A program made the translations under genes and the position numbers. The notes under the pieces were generated by a model. That model had not been told where the DNA came from, made no database searches, and worked only from the letters and a program-made list of their open reading frames with translations. DNA of 64,000 nt from Lysinibacillus irui. Lineage in GTDB: Bacteria > Bacillota > Bacilli > Bacillales_A > Planococcaceae. Of the stretch, positions 51,942 to 61,325 are shown piece after piece; position 1 is the first letter of the stretch; each line of letters begins with the position of its first letter. The DNA lies in the NCBI RefSeq assembly GCF_028877475.1, contig NZ_CP113527.1:1729501-1793500 (forward strand), given 5' to 3'.

Positions 51942-52448
51942 GTGGACGGCATACTTGAACAAATAATTGATGAGCATGCAGAACATTTATTACGTCTCGC
52001 CTATTTTTACGTCAAAAACCGGCAAACAGCAGAGGATATTGTGCAAGAGGTCTTCATTAAATTTTCACAGCGTGGCTATGAGGAAAGAGGGCAGCTCCGT
52101 GCGTATTTATCCACGTTAACAATTAATCAAAGCAAGGATTATTTGAAAAGCTGGCATTATAAAAAAATACTGATACAAGAAAAATTATTTCCTATGCAGG
52201 GCGGTAAACAGCGGGATGAACTCGTGGCAGCAGAAGAACGATCCCAAATTGGGGCGGCTATCTTAAAACTATCATTAACCTATCGAGAGCCCATCATTTT
52301 ATATTATTTTGAAGAAATGAAGATTCGTGATATTGCCCAGCTGCTTGGTGTGGCAGAAAATACGGTCAAGACAAGGCTGAAACGGGCAAGAGAGGCATTA
52401 AAGCCCCATCTGAAGCAGGGGGAATGGGAGGTGTTAAGGCATGAGTGA
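51942..52448 (+). CDS. ECF-type RNA polymerase sigma factor (A)
   Basis: This 168-residue sigma factor has region 2 (LRLAYFYVKNRQTAEDIVQEVFIKFSQ) and region 4 (LKLSLTYREPIILYYFEEMKIRDIAQLLGVAENTVKTRLKRAREALK), with no region 3. The start is GTG 51942 after AAGGGG. It overlaps the anti-sigma gene by 8 nt and has an ECF-type promoter of its own, so it is likely self-activated upon release from the anti-sigma factor. Confidence 0.93.
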   Translation: MDGILEQIIDEHAEHLLRLAYFYVKNRQTAEDIVQEVFIKFSQRGYEERGQLRAYLSTLTINQSKDYLKSWHYKKILIQEKLFPMQGGKQRDELVAAEERSQIGAAILKLSLTYREPIILYYFEEMKIRDIAQLLGVAENTVKTRLKRAREALKPHLKQGEWEVLRHE

Positions 52449-53634
52449 AATACACAATGAATTAGTCAAAGTAGCGGGTGATTTGACAGCGAGCAAAGAG
52501 CGAGTCAAAAAACAAGTACTAAAACAGGCGCATATTAATAGAAGGAAGCCTCTTCGATTCACCCTGTTAACAGTAGTACTGACACTTTGTGTGGCGGGAT
52601 TTGTTATGGTGCAGCTTCTTACGAATGAAACAAATCAAACGTCCTCACTATTTCATGAAAGGCAGCTACAGCACTTCGAACGTATTAGTCAAAATATGTG
52701 GCCAGGGAAAGAACAGGAATTTTATAAGGAGGAGGCCTATCTTTCTTATGAGAAACTTATTGCCTCCTACTATTTTGCAGAGTCTCTAGGTATTGACTAT
52801 TCAAAGAATGACCTAGAAGTCGAGAGAAAGAAGCAAGTGGACCAATTGGAAATGCTTCATCAATCACCTGGATATGAAGATTTTTTTCAAGGATTAACAC
52901 CTAAACAGTATGTTGAAACTTATCTCGAACCCCTTCTGCCAATGTATACTGTTCGGGCGAAGCTGTATGACAAGTATAAGGAAAAATATCCAACCTTTTA
53001 TGCCTATCAGGAAGTAGCCACTATTGACGCCAAACGGTATTTCCAAGCGAATTTTGCTGAGCAAGCAACAACCTTTCAAAAGGAGCATAACATTAAAATT
53101 CGTTCCAGCTCATATGGTTCTTCCAAGGTTGGGACCGTTGCAAAAGTTGAATCAAATGTTTTCTTGTTTGTAGAAGGGGTGATTCCTGATGATCTGAATC
53201 ACATGACGAAGGAACAGCTTGCTGAAAAATATGAACAAGCCGATTGGTATCCGGTGTTGGATGATTTTCCTGTCAAGCAGGGGGATTATATTACATTAAC
53301 ATCAATAGGTACAGGGAGCATGGAGGAAAACGGAGTCGTAAGAAAATATGGGTTATTAAATAAATTGGAGGTACTAGAACCAGCCATTACAAAGAAGCTT
53401 GAGCTAGACAATGAGCAAGAGGTCGCTCAGTTTTTACGGGATATCCCGTGGCAACCTGCAGATGTGATGAAAAGACCACCTGAATATTCTTTTCAAGTAG
53501 AAGGTGTACGGATTGAAATATGGAATGGCTATGGTGGGTCCCTCTACATTCAAAAAGTAGGGAGCGGAGAAATTCAGCTGAGTGCCAATAGAGCAAAGCA
53601 GTTAAAAGTCCTTTTAGGTATAGATGAATCTTAA
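52441..53634 (+). CDS. Membrane-anchored anti-sigma-like protein for sigma A
   Basis: This 397-residue protein has a cytoplasmic part of about 38 residues, one transmembrane helix (about 39-58, FTLLTVVLTLCVAGFVMVQL) and a 340-residue extracellular domain. Its position overlapping the ECF gene is the main reason to call it an anti-sigma factor. The extracellular region includes a block (FYKEEAYLSYEKLIASYYFA, VDQLEMLHQ, YVETYLEPLLPMY) that resembles SurA/trigger-factor helical chaperone domains; it may sense misfolded or damaged wall components. No ZAS HxxxCxxC motif is visible. Confidence 0.7.
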   Translation: MSEIHNELVKVAGDLTASKERVKKQVLKQAHINRRKPLRFTLLTVVLTLCVAGFVMVQLLTNETNQTSSLFHERQLQHFERISQNMWPGKEQEFYKEEAYLSYEKLIASYYFAESLGIDYSKNDLEVERKKQVDQLEMLHQSPGYEDFFQGLTPKQYVETYLEPLLPMYTVRAKLYDKYKEKYPTFYAYQEVATIDAKRYFQANFAEQATTFQKEHNIKIRSSSYGSSKVGTVAKVESNVFLFVEGVIPDDLNHMTKEQLAEKYEQADWYPVLDDFPVKQGDYITLTSIGTGSMEENGVVRKYGLLNKLEVLEPAITKKLELDNEQEVAQFLRDIPWQPADVMKRPPEYSFQVEGVRIEIWNGYGGSLYIQKVGSGEIQLSANRAKQLKVLLGIDES

Positions 53635-53663
53635 CAAGTCTCTTTAAAAGAGGCTTGTTTTTT
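53633..53663 (+). terminator. Terminator of the ECF A operon
   Basis: AACAAG-T-CTCTTT and AGAG-G-CTTGTT form a stem with a short A loop and end in TTTTTT. Confidence 0.83.
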
Positions 53664-53855
53664 ATTTGGAGGAAAATTATAGTAAAAATACCATGTTAAA
53701 ATAACCTTTCTTTAAAATTTAGGATAAAATACACAGTATTTTTTATCGCTAGGATGAATTGCTTAATAACGGAAAAATAAATGAGACCAAAGAATTGTAA
53801 TATTTTGTGTGTAAATGTAGTATTAAAGAAGTAAGGGAAGATAAGGGGGGGCCGT

Positions 53856-55304
53856 ATGAATACACAAGAATTTGAAGAATTATGGATTACGCTCAATGAA
53901 TTATATAATGCTGATCGCTTTTTAGAATATATAGAAATAAGTAGTACAGCAATTGAAAGTGCTATTGAGCTTGGTATGTATGATAAGGCTATCCTGCTAC
54001 TGCGCTATAGTTGTGCCAGCTATTTTCAAACGGGTGATCTACAGCTTTCCATAAGTATCCTTGAACAATATCGTGAGTTAACTTTTCAATATGGCACTGA
54101 TATTGATTTAATTCAATATTACAATATAGCCGCCATTTATTGGGGAACATTTGGGCATTTAAAAAAATCCGAGGAGTTAATGCTGAAGGGGCTAAAGATT
54201 GCTGAATCGATTCAGCATGTGGAGAGCATGGGTAAAATTTACAATAACCTAAGCGATTTAGAAATATCTATGGGGAGTTATAGGAAAGCAAAGGAATTTG
54301 CTTTAAAAAGTCTGTATTATTCGAATGCTTTTGAAGTGCAGCATAAAGAGCCGTATACAACTATGATTTATCCGAAAACAAATCTAGCTGTAGCGCTTAT
54401 TTGGCTTGAGGAATTTGAGGAAGCGAATACGATATTACAAGAATTGTTGGCAACAATTCACCATCCACCATACTCAAAAGTGCAGCTGGAGGTTTTTAAT
54501 GCATATGCATTTTTATGCGAAAAGCAGGGACGGATAAGTGAAGCCATTGATTTATACCAAAAGACAAAACACTATGCTTTGCAAAACAATGATCTATCCT
54601 TGCTTCAGCTTATTTATAATTCTTTAGTGAAGCTCATTGAGGACCAAGGCAATAAAGTGGTGCTATGTGCCGTTCAAAAAGAATATATTAATATATTGTT
54701 AGAAATACAACGTGAAAACTACTCACATGTATTATTTGAAATGGAATACAACGATCATAAGAAGCAATTTGAAAAAAATGCCTATATCGATCCGCTAACG
54801 AATATCTACAACCGTCGTTATTTTGATGAACAGGCAGCAAAAATGGTTGAAAAAGCAGCCGAAAGAAATCAGCAATTAGCATTAATGATGGTGGATTTAG
54901 ACCATTTTAAGGAAATCAATGATATGAATGGTCATTTATTTGGAGATGATGCATTAACAAGTACTGCTAAAACATTACAGGATTATTTTAAGCCCTTTGA
55001 ATCCATTGTCGCACGCTTTGGCGGAGATGAATTTATTGTACTAAGTCAAGTAAAGGAAGGCGAATCTGTTCAAGCATTGGCAGATAACCTTTATCAAACA
55101 CTAGCCTCGCTATCTCTTACGGTGGAGCATAAAACGGTTCAATTAGAGTTTAGTATTGGCGTGAGTACGAACCAGCATGGTGAAATTCAGAAGGTGGACG
55201 AACTAATTAAACATGCGGATGAAGCGCTTTATAAGTCAAAGCGTAATGGTCGCAACCAAATTACACACTATAACCAATATTATGATGTTGGAAATGGTAT
55301 TTAA
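53856..55304 (+). CDS. TPR-GGDEF diguanylate cyclase
   Basis: This 482-residue soluble protein has about 300 residues of tetratricopeptide-like helices (GDLQLSISILEQYRELTFQY, YNNLSDLEISMGSYRKAKEF, NAYAFLCEKQGRISEAIDLY) and a C-terminal GGDEF domain (DPLTNIYNRRYFDE, MMVDLDHFKEINDMNGHLFG, RFGGDEFIVL). The GGDEF signature is intact, so it can make cyclic-di-GMP. No RxxD inhibition site is present before GGDEF. No membrane segment exists, so the TPR part likely senses or scaffolds a cytoplasmic partner. The ATG is preceded by a G-rich GGGGGG site. Confidence 0.93.
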   Translation: MNTQEFEELWITLNELYNADRFLEYIEISSTAIESAIELGMYDKAILLLRYSCASYFQTGDLQLSISILEQYRELTFQYGTDIDLIQYYNIAAIYWGTFGHLKKSEELMLKGLKIAESIQHVESMGKIYNNLSDLEISMGSYRKAKEFALKSLYYSNAFEVQHKEPYTTMIYPKTNLAVALIWLEEFEEANTILQELLATIHHPPYSKVQLEVFNAYAFLCEKQGRISEAIDLYQKTKHYALQNNDLSLLQLIYNSLVKLIEDQGNKVVLCAVQKEYINILLEIQRENYSHVLFEMEYNDHKKQFEKNAYIDPLTNIYNRRYFDEQAAKMVEKAAERNQQLALMMVDLDHFKEINDMNGHLFGDDALTSTAKTLQDYFKPFESIVARFGGDEFIVLSQVKEGESVQALADNLYQTLASLSLTVEHKTVQLEFSIGVSTNQHGEIQKVDELIKHADEALYKSKRNGRNQITHYNQYYDVGNGI

Positions 55305-55307
55305 ATG

Positions 55308-55344
55308 AGAGAGAGGCATATCTACAGTGGAAGTGCCTCTTTCG
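55308..55344. terminator. Terminator between convergent GGDEF and GNAT genes
   Basis: GAGAGAGGCA and TGCCTCTTTC pair around a loop of about 15 nt with a T-rich or A-rich tail. Confidence 0.7.
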
Positions 55345-55355
55345 TGAAAGGTTTG

Positions 55356-55904
55356 TTAATGTTGTGGATTGATTAGGCCGTAAAAAATAATATCTTCAAA
55401 TGTACCATTTTTATTAACATGATTCTTCAACGTTCCCTCATAGCTCATGCCACATTTCTCCATGATTTTTCCTGAAGCGGGATTGGATAAAAAATATTGG
55501 GCATAGACACGATGATAGTTTTTCTCTTGAAAGGCAAACTCGATGATAGCTTGCGCTGCCTCTGTTCCATAGCCATTTCCCCAATACGGCTCCCCAATCC
55601 AATAAGCCATTTCTCCATTTTGATGTTGTGAACGATTTGACAAGCCTATTGCCCCATATAATTGTCCACTAATTTTGTCTGTTATAGCAAATTCGTATAG
55701 TCGATTATCCTCAAAGTTTTGTGGATGTGTGGAAATCCATGACAATGCACATTCTAATGTATAGGGATAAGGTAAATTCAGGGTGCTTTTATAAAGAGCA
55801 TAATTGTTACATAATAGACTGACTTCAGGTGCATCTGCCTCTGTAAAAAGTCGGAGCATAAGACGTTCTGTTTCTATTGTTTTTTCTGCTGCTCTGTAAA
55901 TCAT
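55356..55904 (-). CDS. GNAT N-acetyltransferase (RimJ/RimL-like)
   Basis: This 182-residue transferase has ETERLMLRLFTEADAPEVSLL at the start and the acetyl-CoA-binding block GEMAYWIGEPYWGNGYGTEAAQ, then FLSNPASGKIMEKCGMSYEG. It belongs to the Acetyltransf_3 family. Monocistronic on the minus strand; RBS AAGGGGG above the ATG. Different subfamily from the GNAT at 37432. Confidence 0.9.
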   Translation of the reverse strand: MIYRAAEKTIETERLMLRLFTEADAPEVSLLCNNYALYKSTLNLPYPYTLECALSWISTHPQNFEDNRLYEFAITDKISGQLYGAIGLSNRSQHQNGEMAYWIGEPYWGNGYGTEAAQAIIEFAFQEKNYHRVYAQYFLSNPASGKIMEKCGMSYEGTLKNHVNKNGTFEDIIFYGLINPQH

Positions 55905-56075
55905 TGAAATACCCCCTTCATAAATGGATAAAACCGATTATAGCACAAAGGCAAGAAAAACAAACCAAATAATGGATATTTGATAAAAACATCTTGATAT
56001 GAGATAAAAATTTATTGAAAAACGATAAATTTTATGATAAATTGAACAGGACAATAAATAAAAGAGGTGCGTAAG

Positions 56076-56546
56076 ATGAAACGAGAAACGCTCTTTTTAA
56101 AGATCGCTGTTTTTCTTATGGGATTGCCCGTTCTCGCCTTATGTATATGGGTGGTACCACGTGTTGCTTTGAATACAGGGGAGCATTCTCCAGTTTTAAC
56201 CATTTTTGCTTTACTTGGGGTCTATGCAACGGCAATCGCATATTTTGTTGCTCTTTATACGACGATTAAACTGCTAAGCTATATTGACCAAAACATTGCA
56301 TTTTCAGAGCTATCAGTGAAGGCTTTAATTAAGATTAAATATTGTGCAATTATCATTAGTAGTGTTTACGTGGTTGGCATGCCACTGATATACTATGCTG
56401 CGGAAGTAGATGATGCCCCTGGTCTTATACTTATCGGAATGGTCATTGTTTTTGCTTCCTTTGTCGTTGCAGTTTTTGCTGCTGTGCTTCAAAAGCTTCT
56501 AAAAAATGCCATCGATATCAAATCAGAAAATGATTTAACGGTTTGA
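56076..56546 (+). CDS. DUF2975 four-helix membrane protein
   Basis: This 156-residue protein has four transmembrane helices and DUF2975 features (MGLPVLALCIWVVPRVA, KLLSYIDQNIAFSELSVKALIKIKYC). ATG 56076 is chosen with AGAGGTG upstream; GTG 56067 overlaps that site. It is followed 10 nt later by a small Xre-type regulator, a pairing that is typical for this family in Bacilli. Confidence 0.88.
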   Translation: MKRETLFLKIAVFLMGLPVLALCIWVVPRVALNTGEHSPVLTIFALLGVYATAIAYFVALYTTIKLLSYIDQNIAFSELSVKALIKIKYCAIIISSVYVVGMPLIYYAAEVDDAPGLILIGMVIVFASFVVAVFAAVLQKLLKNAIDIKSENDLTV

Positions 56547-56556
56547 GGTGAATATT

Positions 56557-56778
56557 ATGGCGATGATCATCAATATTGATGTAATGCTGGCGAAACGGAA
56601 AATGAGTGTAACAGAGCTATCAGAAAAAGTTGGCATCACAATGGCAAACCTATCTATTTTAAAAAATGGCAAGGCCAAAGCCATTCGCTTTTCAACATTA
56701 GAGGCAATTTGTGAGGCGTTAGATTGTCAGCCCGGTGATATTTTGGAATATCGAAAAAATGAAGAAATACAAAAATAA
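56557..56778 (+). CDS. Xre-family small HTH regulator (YozG-like)
   Basis: This 73-residue protein is a single HTH_26 domain: VMLAKRKMSVTELSEKVGIT, then LSILKNGKAKAIRFSTLEAI and ALDCQPGDILEY. It likely regulates the DUF2975 pair. ATG 56557 is preceded by GAGGTG; an in-frame GTG at 56548 is part of that site. A terminator follows directly. Confidence 0.9.
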   Translation: MAMIINIDVMLAKRKMSVTELSEKVGITMANLSILKNGKAKAIRFSTLEAICEALDCQPGDILEYRKNEEIQK

Positions 56779-56805
56779 GAGTCTGCATGATGCAGATTCT
56801 TTTTT
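56779..56805 (+). terminator. Terminator after the DUF2975-Xre pair
   Basis: GAGTCTGCA and TGCAGATTC (one G-T pair) with a 3-nt loop, followed by TTTTTT. Confidence 0.85.
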
Positions 56806-56895
56806 GTTGAAATTATTGCCAATAGGAGTTGTCCTATGCTACGATGTAAAAAAGATATATCGACAGGCAGTCGGTCAAATGAGGGGGTTATCTTG

Positions 56896-57546
56896 ATGAG
56901 GGAAATGAAGAAAGCAGAAGAACGCAGAAATGAAATTTTAGATGCAGCAGATGAATTATTTGCCCAGAAGGGTTTTGACGGCACAAGCACGAGTGCAATT
57001 CTTGAAAAAGTGGGCATTGCACGAGGCACATTATATTATCACTTTAAGTCGAAGGAAGATATTATGGACGCCCTTATTGAGCGCTATACAAGTACGATGC
57101 TAGCAAAGGCAAAAACCATTGCAGCAGACAAGAATATAGCTGTAAATGAGCGCATACTGCGTGTGGTGATGGCACTGAATGTGCAAAATGAACACAGTGG
57201 TCAGCAGATCATGGAGCATGTTCATAAACCACAAAATGCATTGATGCATCGAAAAATACAGCAAGTGATTCTTAATCAAGTACCACCTATTCTTACGTCC
57301 ATAATCCGTGAAGGTATTGAGCAGGGTATTTATCACACACCGTATCCGTATGAATGTATGGAAATGATTATCGCTTATACCAATACGGTATTTGATGATG
57401 ATCTGGTGGTAATGTCGGAAGAAGAACGGGCTGCCCGTATCCCAGCATTTATTTTTAATGTGGAACGAATGCTTGGTGTTGAAAGTGGTAGCTTGCTGTA
57501 CATGATGCAAATGTTTGGCAATGAAGGCGAAAGCGGTACGAAATAA
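56896..57546 (+). CDS. TetR-family regulator
   Basis: This 216-residue repressor has a classical N-terminal HTH: RRNEILDAADELFAQKGFDG, then ILEKVGIARGTLYYHFKSKED. The C-terminal ligand domain is unique to its subfamily. ATG 56896 follows GAGGGGG. It lies 59 nt upstream of an FtsX/ATPase exporter on the same strand, most likely its target. A short dyad AGTAA/TTACT (about 57576-57589) before the FtsX gene might be an operator half. Confidence 0.9.
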   Translation: MREMKKAEERRNEILDAADELFAQKGFDGTSTSAILEKVGIARGTLYYHFKSKEDIMDALIERYTSTMLAKAKTIAADKNIAVNERILRVVMALNVQNEHSGQQIMEHVHKPQNALMHRKIQQVILNQVPPILTSIIREGIEQGIYHTPYPYECMEMIIAYTNTVFDDDLVVMSEEERAARIPAFIFNVERMLGVESGSLLYMMQMFGNEGESGTK

Positions 57547-57605
57547 TACTATTCTTGGGTCTTGTTAGGTTGAATGAAAGTAAAAAACTTACTAAGAGGT
57601 GACCT

Positions 57606-59918
57606 ATGTATTATAAAATTGTGCGAAATGATATGGCAAATAGCAAGCTAATTACAGGTATGACCACGCTATTTGTGGTAGCTGCAGCAATGCTTGTCAC
57701 GCTATCGGCTGTGCTCATCGTCCACTTATCTAGTGCTATTGATTCTCTAATGAAACAGGCAGAAACAGCTCATTTTTTACAGATGCATGCAGGAGAAATC
57801 GATACGGAAAGGCTTGCTCTTTTTGCGGAACAGGATAAACGTGTAGAAGAATTTCAGATCAATAAATTTCTGAATGTAGATGGTTCCAACATTAACATAG
57901 CTGGTAAAACACTAGCACAAAGCGTACAGGACCATGGGTTTAGTATACAAAGTGAGCATTTCGATTATTTACTGGACATTGATGGCCGTGTAATTGAAGT
58001 AGCAAATGGTGATATTTATCTTCCGGTTAGCTACTGGAAGGATGGCACAGCCAAAGTGGGGGATACCGTAACAGTACATGATCAGTCGTTGACGGTTGCA
58101 GGGTTTTTACGGGATTCACAAATGAATTCTATGTTAGCATCTTCTAAACGTTTTCTTGTCAGTGAGCAGGATTTCGCGGCGATTCAAAGGGCAGGTACGA
58201 TGGAATATTTAATTGAATTTCGGCTTAACCATTTAGCTGATTTAAAAGACTTTGAAGAAGCCTATGCGTTTGCAGGACTAGAAGCGAACGGTCCGACCAT
58301 TACGTTTCCACTTTTCAAAATGCTAAATGCCCTAACGGACGGGTTGATGATTGCGGTCATTCTACTAATTAGTATCCTCGTTGTAGCGATTGCATTTATG
58401 TGTATTCGTTTTACATTACTAGCTAAAATTGAAGAGGATTATCGTGAAATTGGTGTGATGAAAGCGATTGGCATACAAGTTACGGATATTCAAAGAATGT
58501 ATCTAGCTAAATATGCCGCCATTGCGGGACTTGGCTGTATGCTTGGCTTTGCCTGCTCTTTCCTGCTACGGGATACACTGCTTGAAAATATCCGTTTGTA
58601 TATGGGAGAAACAAACAATACCCCTTTCGTATGGTTGTTTACTATCATCGGATTACTGCTCGTGTTTCTTGCCATCATAGGTTATGTACAATCCGTTCTT
58701 AGACAATTTCGCAAGCTATCTGCCACGCAAGCTATTCGCTTCGGTACAATGCAAGGAAAAGCTGGTCATGCATCTTATTTGAACCTCAGCTCTAACAAAA
58801 GGCTTCCTATTAATCTCTTTTTAGGCATAAATGACGTGCTCTCACGCAAAAGGTTGTATGCCACTATGCTTGCCGTCCTACTGTTGGCGACATTTATGAT
58901 CATTGTTCCTCAAAATGTATCGAACACAATTTCTAGCAAAAGCTTTATAACACATATGGGGATTGGCGATAGTGACATTCGAATAGATATCCCACAAGGT
59001 CACCAAAAGGCTGTAGCTACCATCATAAAAACGCTAGAAAAGGATACAGCCATCAAGGAATATACCGTTTTGACGACAAAAAAATTCAAAGCCATTACAG
59101 ATGATGGGACGGAAGAAAATCTAAAAATTGAGCTTGGCGACCATACAATCTTTCCTCTAACGTATGCCCAAGGTAGGGCGCCTGTTGCACAAAATGAAAT
59201 GGCGCTTTCAGTTTTGAATGCAGAGGAGCTTCATAAAAAGGTTGGTGATGTTATGTCACTAGTCATCAATGGTGAAAAGAAAAACCTAGTAGTGAGTGGT
59301 ATTTATTCAGATATAACTAATGGTGGCAAAACAGCTAAGGCTGCCTTCTCTGACCATTCAACAGAAAGCGTATGGCGTGTCATTTATGGAACGATGTCAA
59401 ATCCGTCACAGGTCGAAGAAAAGGTGAAGGAATATACGGATGCATTTTATTTTGCCAAGGTATCAGGCATTGATGATTATATTAACCAAACATTTGGGGC
59501 AACGATCCACTCTATAGAAAAAGCTTCTAATGCATCACTCATCATTGCCCTACTGCTGTCTGTGCTCGTGACATGCTTATTTATGAAGATGTTGATGACG
59601 AAGGATCGATCATCTATCGCTATTATGAAATCATTGGGCTTTACAAATGGAGATGTCGCCACACAATATGTCGCACGTTCGATCCTTGTTGTATTAGTAG
59701 CTGTTTTAATAGGGAACTTACTCGCAAATACGCTAGGAGAATTTCTCACAAGCAAGGTCATTGCCTCATTTGGTGCAGCTTCATTTAATTTTACGATTAA
59801 TTCACTAGCTATTTATGTTTTTTGCCCATTAGTACTCATAAGCGTCGTTTTACTTGCAACGATTATTGGTACATCAAGGGCGGGGCAAATAAAAATAATG
59901 GATCATATAAGGGGGTAG
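57606..59918 (+). CDS. FtsX-type ABC transporter permease
   Basis: This 770-residue permease has an N-terminal helix (about 18-40), a large extracellular domain (about 45-240), three helices (about 245-375), a fourth (about 413-432), a second extracellular domain (435-640) and three closing helices. KIEEDYREIGVMKAIGIQVTD and SSIAIMKSLGFTNGD are the two FtsX coupling loops. The duplicated FtsX layout resembles mechanotransmission exporters for antimicrobial peptides or lipoproteins. RBS AAGAGGTG. The ATPase follows 6 nt later. Confidence 0.92.
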   Translation: MYYKIVRNDMANSKLITGMTTLFVVAAAMLVTLSAVLIVHLSSAIDSLMKQAETAHFLQMHAGEIDTERLALFAEQDKRVEEFQINKFLNVDGSNINIAGKTLAQSVQDHGFSIQSEHFDYLLDIDGRVIEVANGDIYLPVSYWKDGTAKVGDTVTVHDQSLTVAGFLRDSQMNSMLASSKRFLVSEQDFAAIQRAGTMEYLIEFRLNHLADLKDFEEAYAFAGLEANGPTITFPLFKMLNALTDGLMIAVILLISILVVAIAFMCIRFTLLAKIEEDYREIGVMKAIGIQVTDIQRMYLAKYAAIAGLGCMLGFACSFLLRDTLLENIRLYMGETNNTPFVWLFTIIGLLLVFLAIIGYVQSVLRQFRKLSATQAIRFGTMQGKAGHASYLNLSSNKRLPINLFLGINDVLSRKRLYATMLAVLLLATFMIIVPQNVSNTISSKSFITHMGIGDSDIRIDIPQGHQKAVATIIKTLEKDTAIKEYTVLTTKKFKAITDDGTEENLKIELGDHTIFPLTYAQGRAPVAQNEMALSVLNAEELHKKVGDVMSLVINGEKKNLVVSGIYSDITNGGKTAKAAFSDHSTESVWRVIYGTMSNPSQVEEKVKEYTDAFYFAKVSGIDDYINQTFGATIHSIEKASNASLIIALLLSVLVTCLFMKMLMTKDRSSIAIMKSLGFTNGDVATQYVARSILVVLVAVLIGNLLANTLGEFLTSKVIASFGAASFNFTINSLAIYVFCPLVLISVVLLATIIGTSRAGQIKIMDHIRG

Positions 59919-59924
59919 AATGAG

Positions 59925-60683
59925 ATGAAGACCTTAGTGAGTGGTGAGCACATCGTAAAATCATTTCTAATAGGCAATGAACAGCACCCCGTTTTATTAG
60001 ACGTATCCGTTGCAATAGCTGAAGGGGAGTTCGTTTCCATTATGGGACCGTCAGGCTGTGGAAAGTCCACGCTCTTGTATGCACTAAGTGGGATGGATAG
60101 CATTGATCATGGCCGTGTTATTTTTGATGGTCTAGATGTAACCTCCTTAGATGACAAGGAACTTGCCAATCTGCGTAGAACAAGGATGGGCTTTGTGTTC
60201 CAGCAGCCAACCTTTCTAAAAAGCTTGAATATCCTGGATAATATCCTGCTACCAGCCATGCGTGATCAGCGGAAAAATGTGAAGGCCTTGACAGAAAGGG
60301 CGCTACAGCTCATGAACAAAATGGAGATTGAAGACTTGGCAAAGCGAGATATCACCCAGGTTTCCGGTGGTCAGCTTCAGCGGGCGGGCATTTGTCGGGC
60401 TTTAATCAACAATCCACAAATGATTTTTGGGGATGAGCCAACAGGTGCTTTAAATTCAACATCTGCCCAGGCAATTATGGATATACTAGTCTCTATAAAT
60501 AGGGAAGGTACAACGATTATGCTTGTCACACATGATCCTAAAATTGCTGCGAGAACGGAGCGTATCCTCTTTATGTGTGATGGCGCAATCGTCAGTGAAA
60601 TGCGCTTGCCAAAATTCGTTGGCTCGAATGTAGCCGATAGATTGGCCAAAGTGGTAGCAACAATGCGAGAAATAGGTATTTAA
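59925..60683 (+). CDS. MacB/LolD-type ABC ATP-binding protein
   Basis: This 252-residue ATPase has Walker A GPSGCGKST, the LolD-type MGFVFQQPTFLKSLNILDN Q-loop, signature VSGGQLQRAGICRAL, Walker B MIFGDEPTGALNS and the switch in LVTHDPKIA. The GDEPTGAL form identifies the MacB/BceA branch. Partner of the FtsX permease. A terminator follows. Confidence 0.94.
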   Translation: MKTLVSGEHIVKSFLIGNEQHPVLLDVSVAIAEGEFVSIMGPSGCGKSTLLYALSGMDSIDHGRVIFDGLDVTSLDDKELANLRRTRMGFVFQQPTFLKSLNILDNILLPAMRDQRKNVKALTERALQLMNKMEIEDLAKRDITQVSGGQLQRAGICRALINNPQMIFGDEPTGALNSTSAQAIMDILVSINREGTTIMLVTHDPKIAARTERILFMCDGAIVSEMRLPKFVGSNVADRLAKVVATMREIGI

Positions 60684-60694
60684 TAGATGGGTTG

Positions 60695-60738
60695 AATCCG
60701 TAATTGCTTAAAAAGCGGCCATTACGGATTTTTTATTT
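60695..60738 (+). terminator. Terminator of the FtsX-ABC operon
   Basis: AATCCGTAAT and ATTACGGATT pair around a small inner stem and end in a T-rich tail. Confidence 0.87.
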
Positions 60739-60753
60739 TTTTTTGTAAAAAAA

Positions 60754-60780
60754 TGAATCGTAATGATAGTGGCGTCCGTC
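60754..60780 (+). promoter_or_regulatory. ECF-type promoter, autoregulatory (second)
   Basis: TGAATC (60754-60759), 17 nt and CGTC (60777-60780). The spacer contains ATAGTGGCGTC, similar to CAGTGGCAGT in the promoter at 51896, and both are followed by AGTGTAG. Confidence 0.82.
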
Positions 60781-60806
60781 AGTAGTGTAGAAAGAAGGTG
60801 AGAGCA

Positions 60807-61325
60807 ATGATGGATATTGAGCAGATCATCGAGGAGCATGGTGATTACTTACTAAAGGTCGCCTATCTATATGTGAAAAATATAACAACGGCGGAGGACA
60901 TCGTCCAAGATGTGTTCATTGCTTTTTATCAAAAGCAGGAACAATTTCGACAGGAAGCATCATTGCGTACATATTTAGTGAAAATGACGGTCAATCGCAG
61001 TCATGATTATTTACGGAGCTGGAAAAGCAAACGGCTGACATTATTTGAAAAGATCACGGGTCGCACAACAACTGTTACACCTGAAAAGGAGATACTTGAA
61101 AAATCCGTTAAAAAAGAGCTAACAGAAGCGTTGTTTACCTTATCCGTTTCCTATCGAGAGGTTTTGATATTGTATTATTTTGAGGAGATGTCGACAGTGG
61201 AGATCGCACAGCTTGTTAATTGTCCAGAAGCAACGATTCGCACAAGATTACAGCGAGCTCGCAAACAATTGGCAATAGCAATGGGTGACTTTGATTGGGA
61301 GGTGCTACACAATGAATCGATTTAA
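60807..61325 (+). CDS. ECF-type RNA polymerase sigma factor (B)
   Basis: This 172-residue sigma factor is a clear paralogue of the one at 51942: region 2 LKVAYLYVKNITTAEDIVQDVFIAFYQ and region 4 LSVSYREVLILYYFEEMSTVEIAQLVNCPEATIRTRLQRARKQL. ATG 60807 is preceded by AAGAAGGTG. It overlaps its presumed anti-sigma gene by 14 nt. Shared promoter architecture with sigma A suggests overlapping regulons. Confidence 0.93.
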   Translation: MMDIEQIIEEHGDYLLKVAYLYVKNITTAEDIVQDVFIAFYQKQEQFRQEASLRTYLVKMTVNRSHDYLRSWKSKRLTLFEKITGRTTTVTPEKEILEKSVKKELTEALFTLSVSYREVLILYYFEEMSTVEIAQLVNCPEATIRTRLQRARKQLAIAMGDFDWEVLHNESI

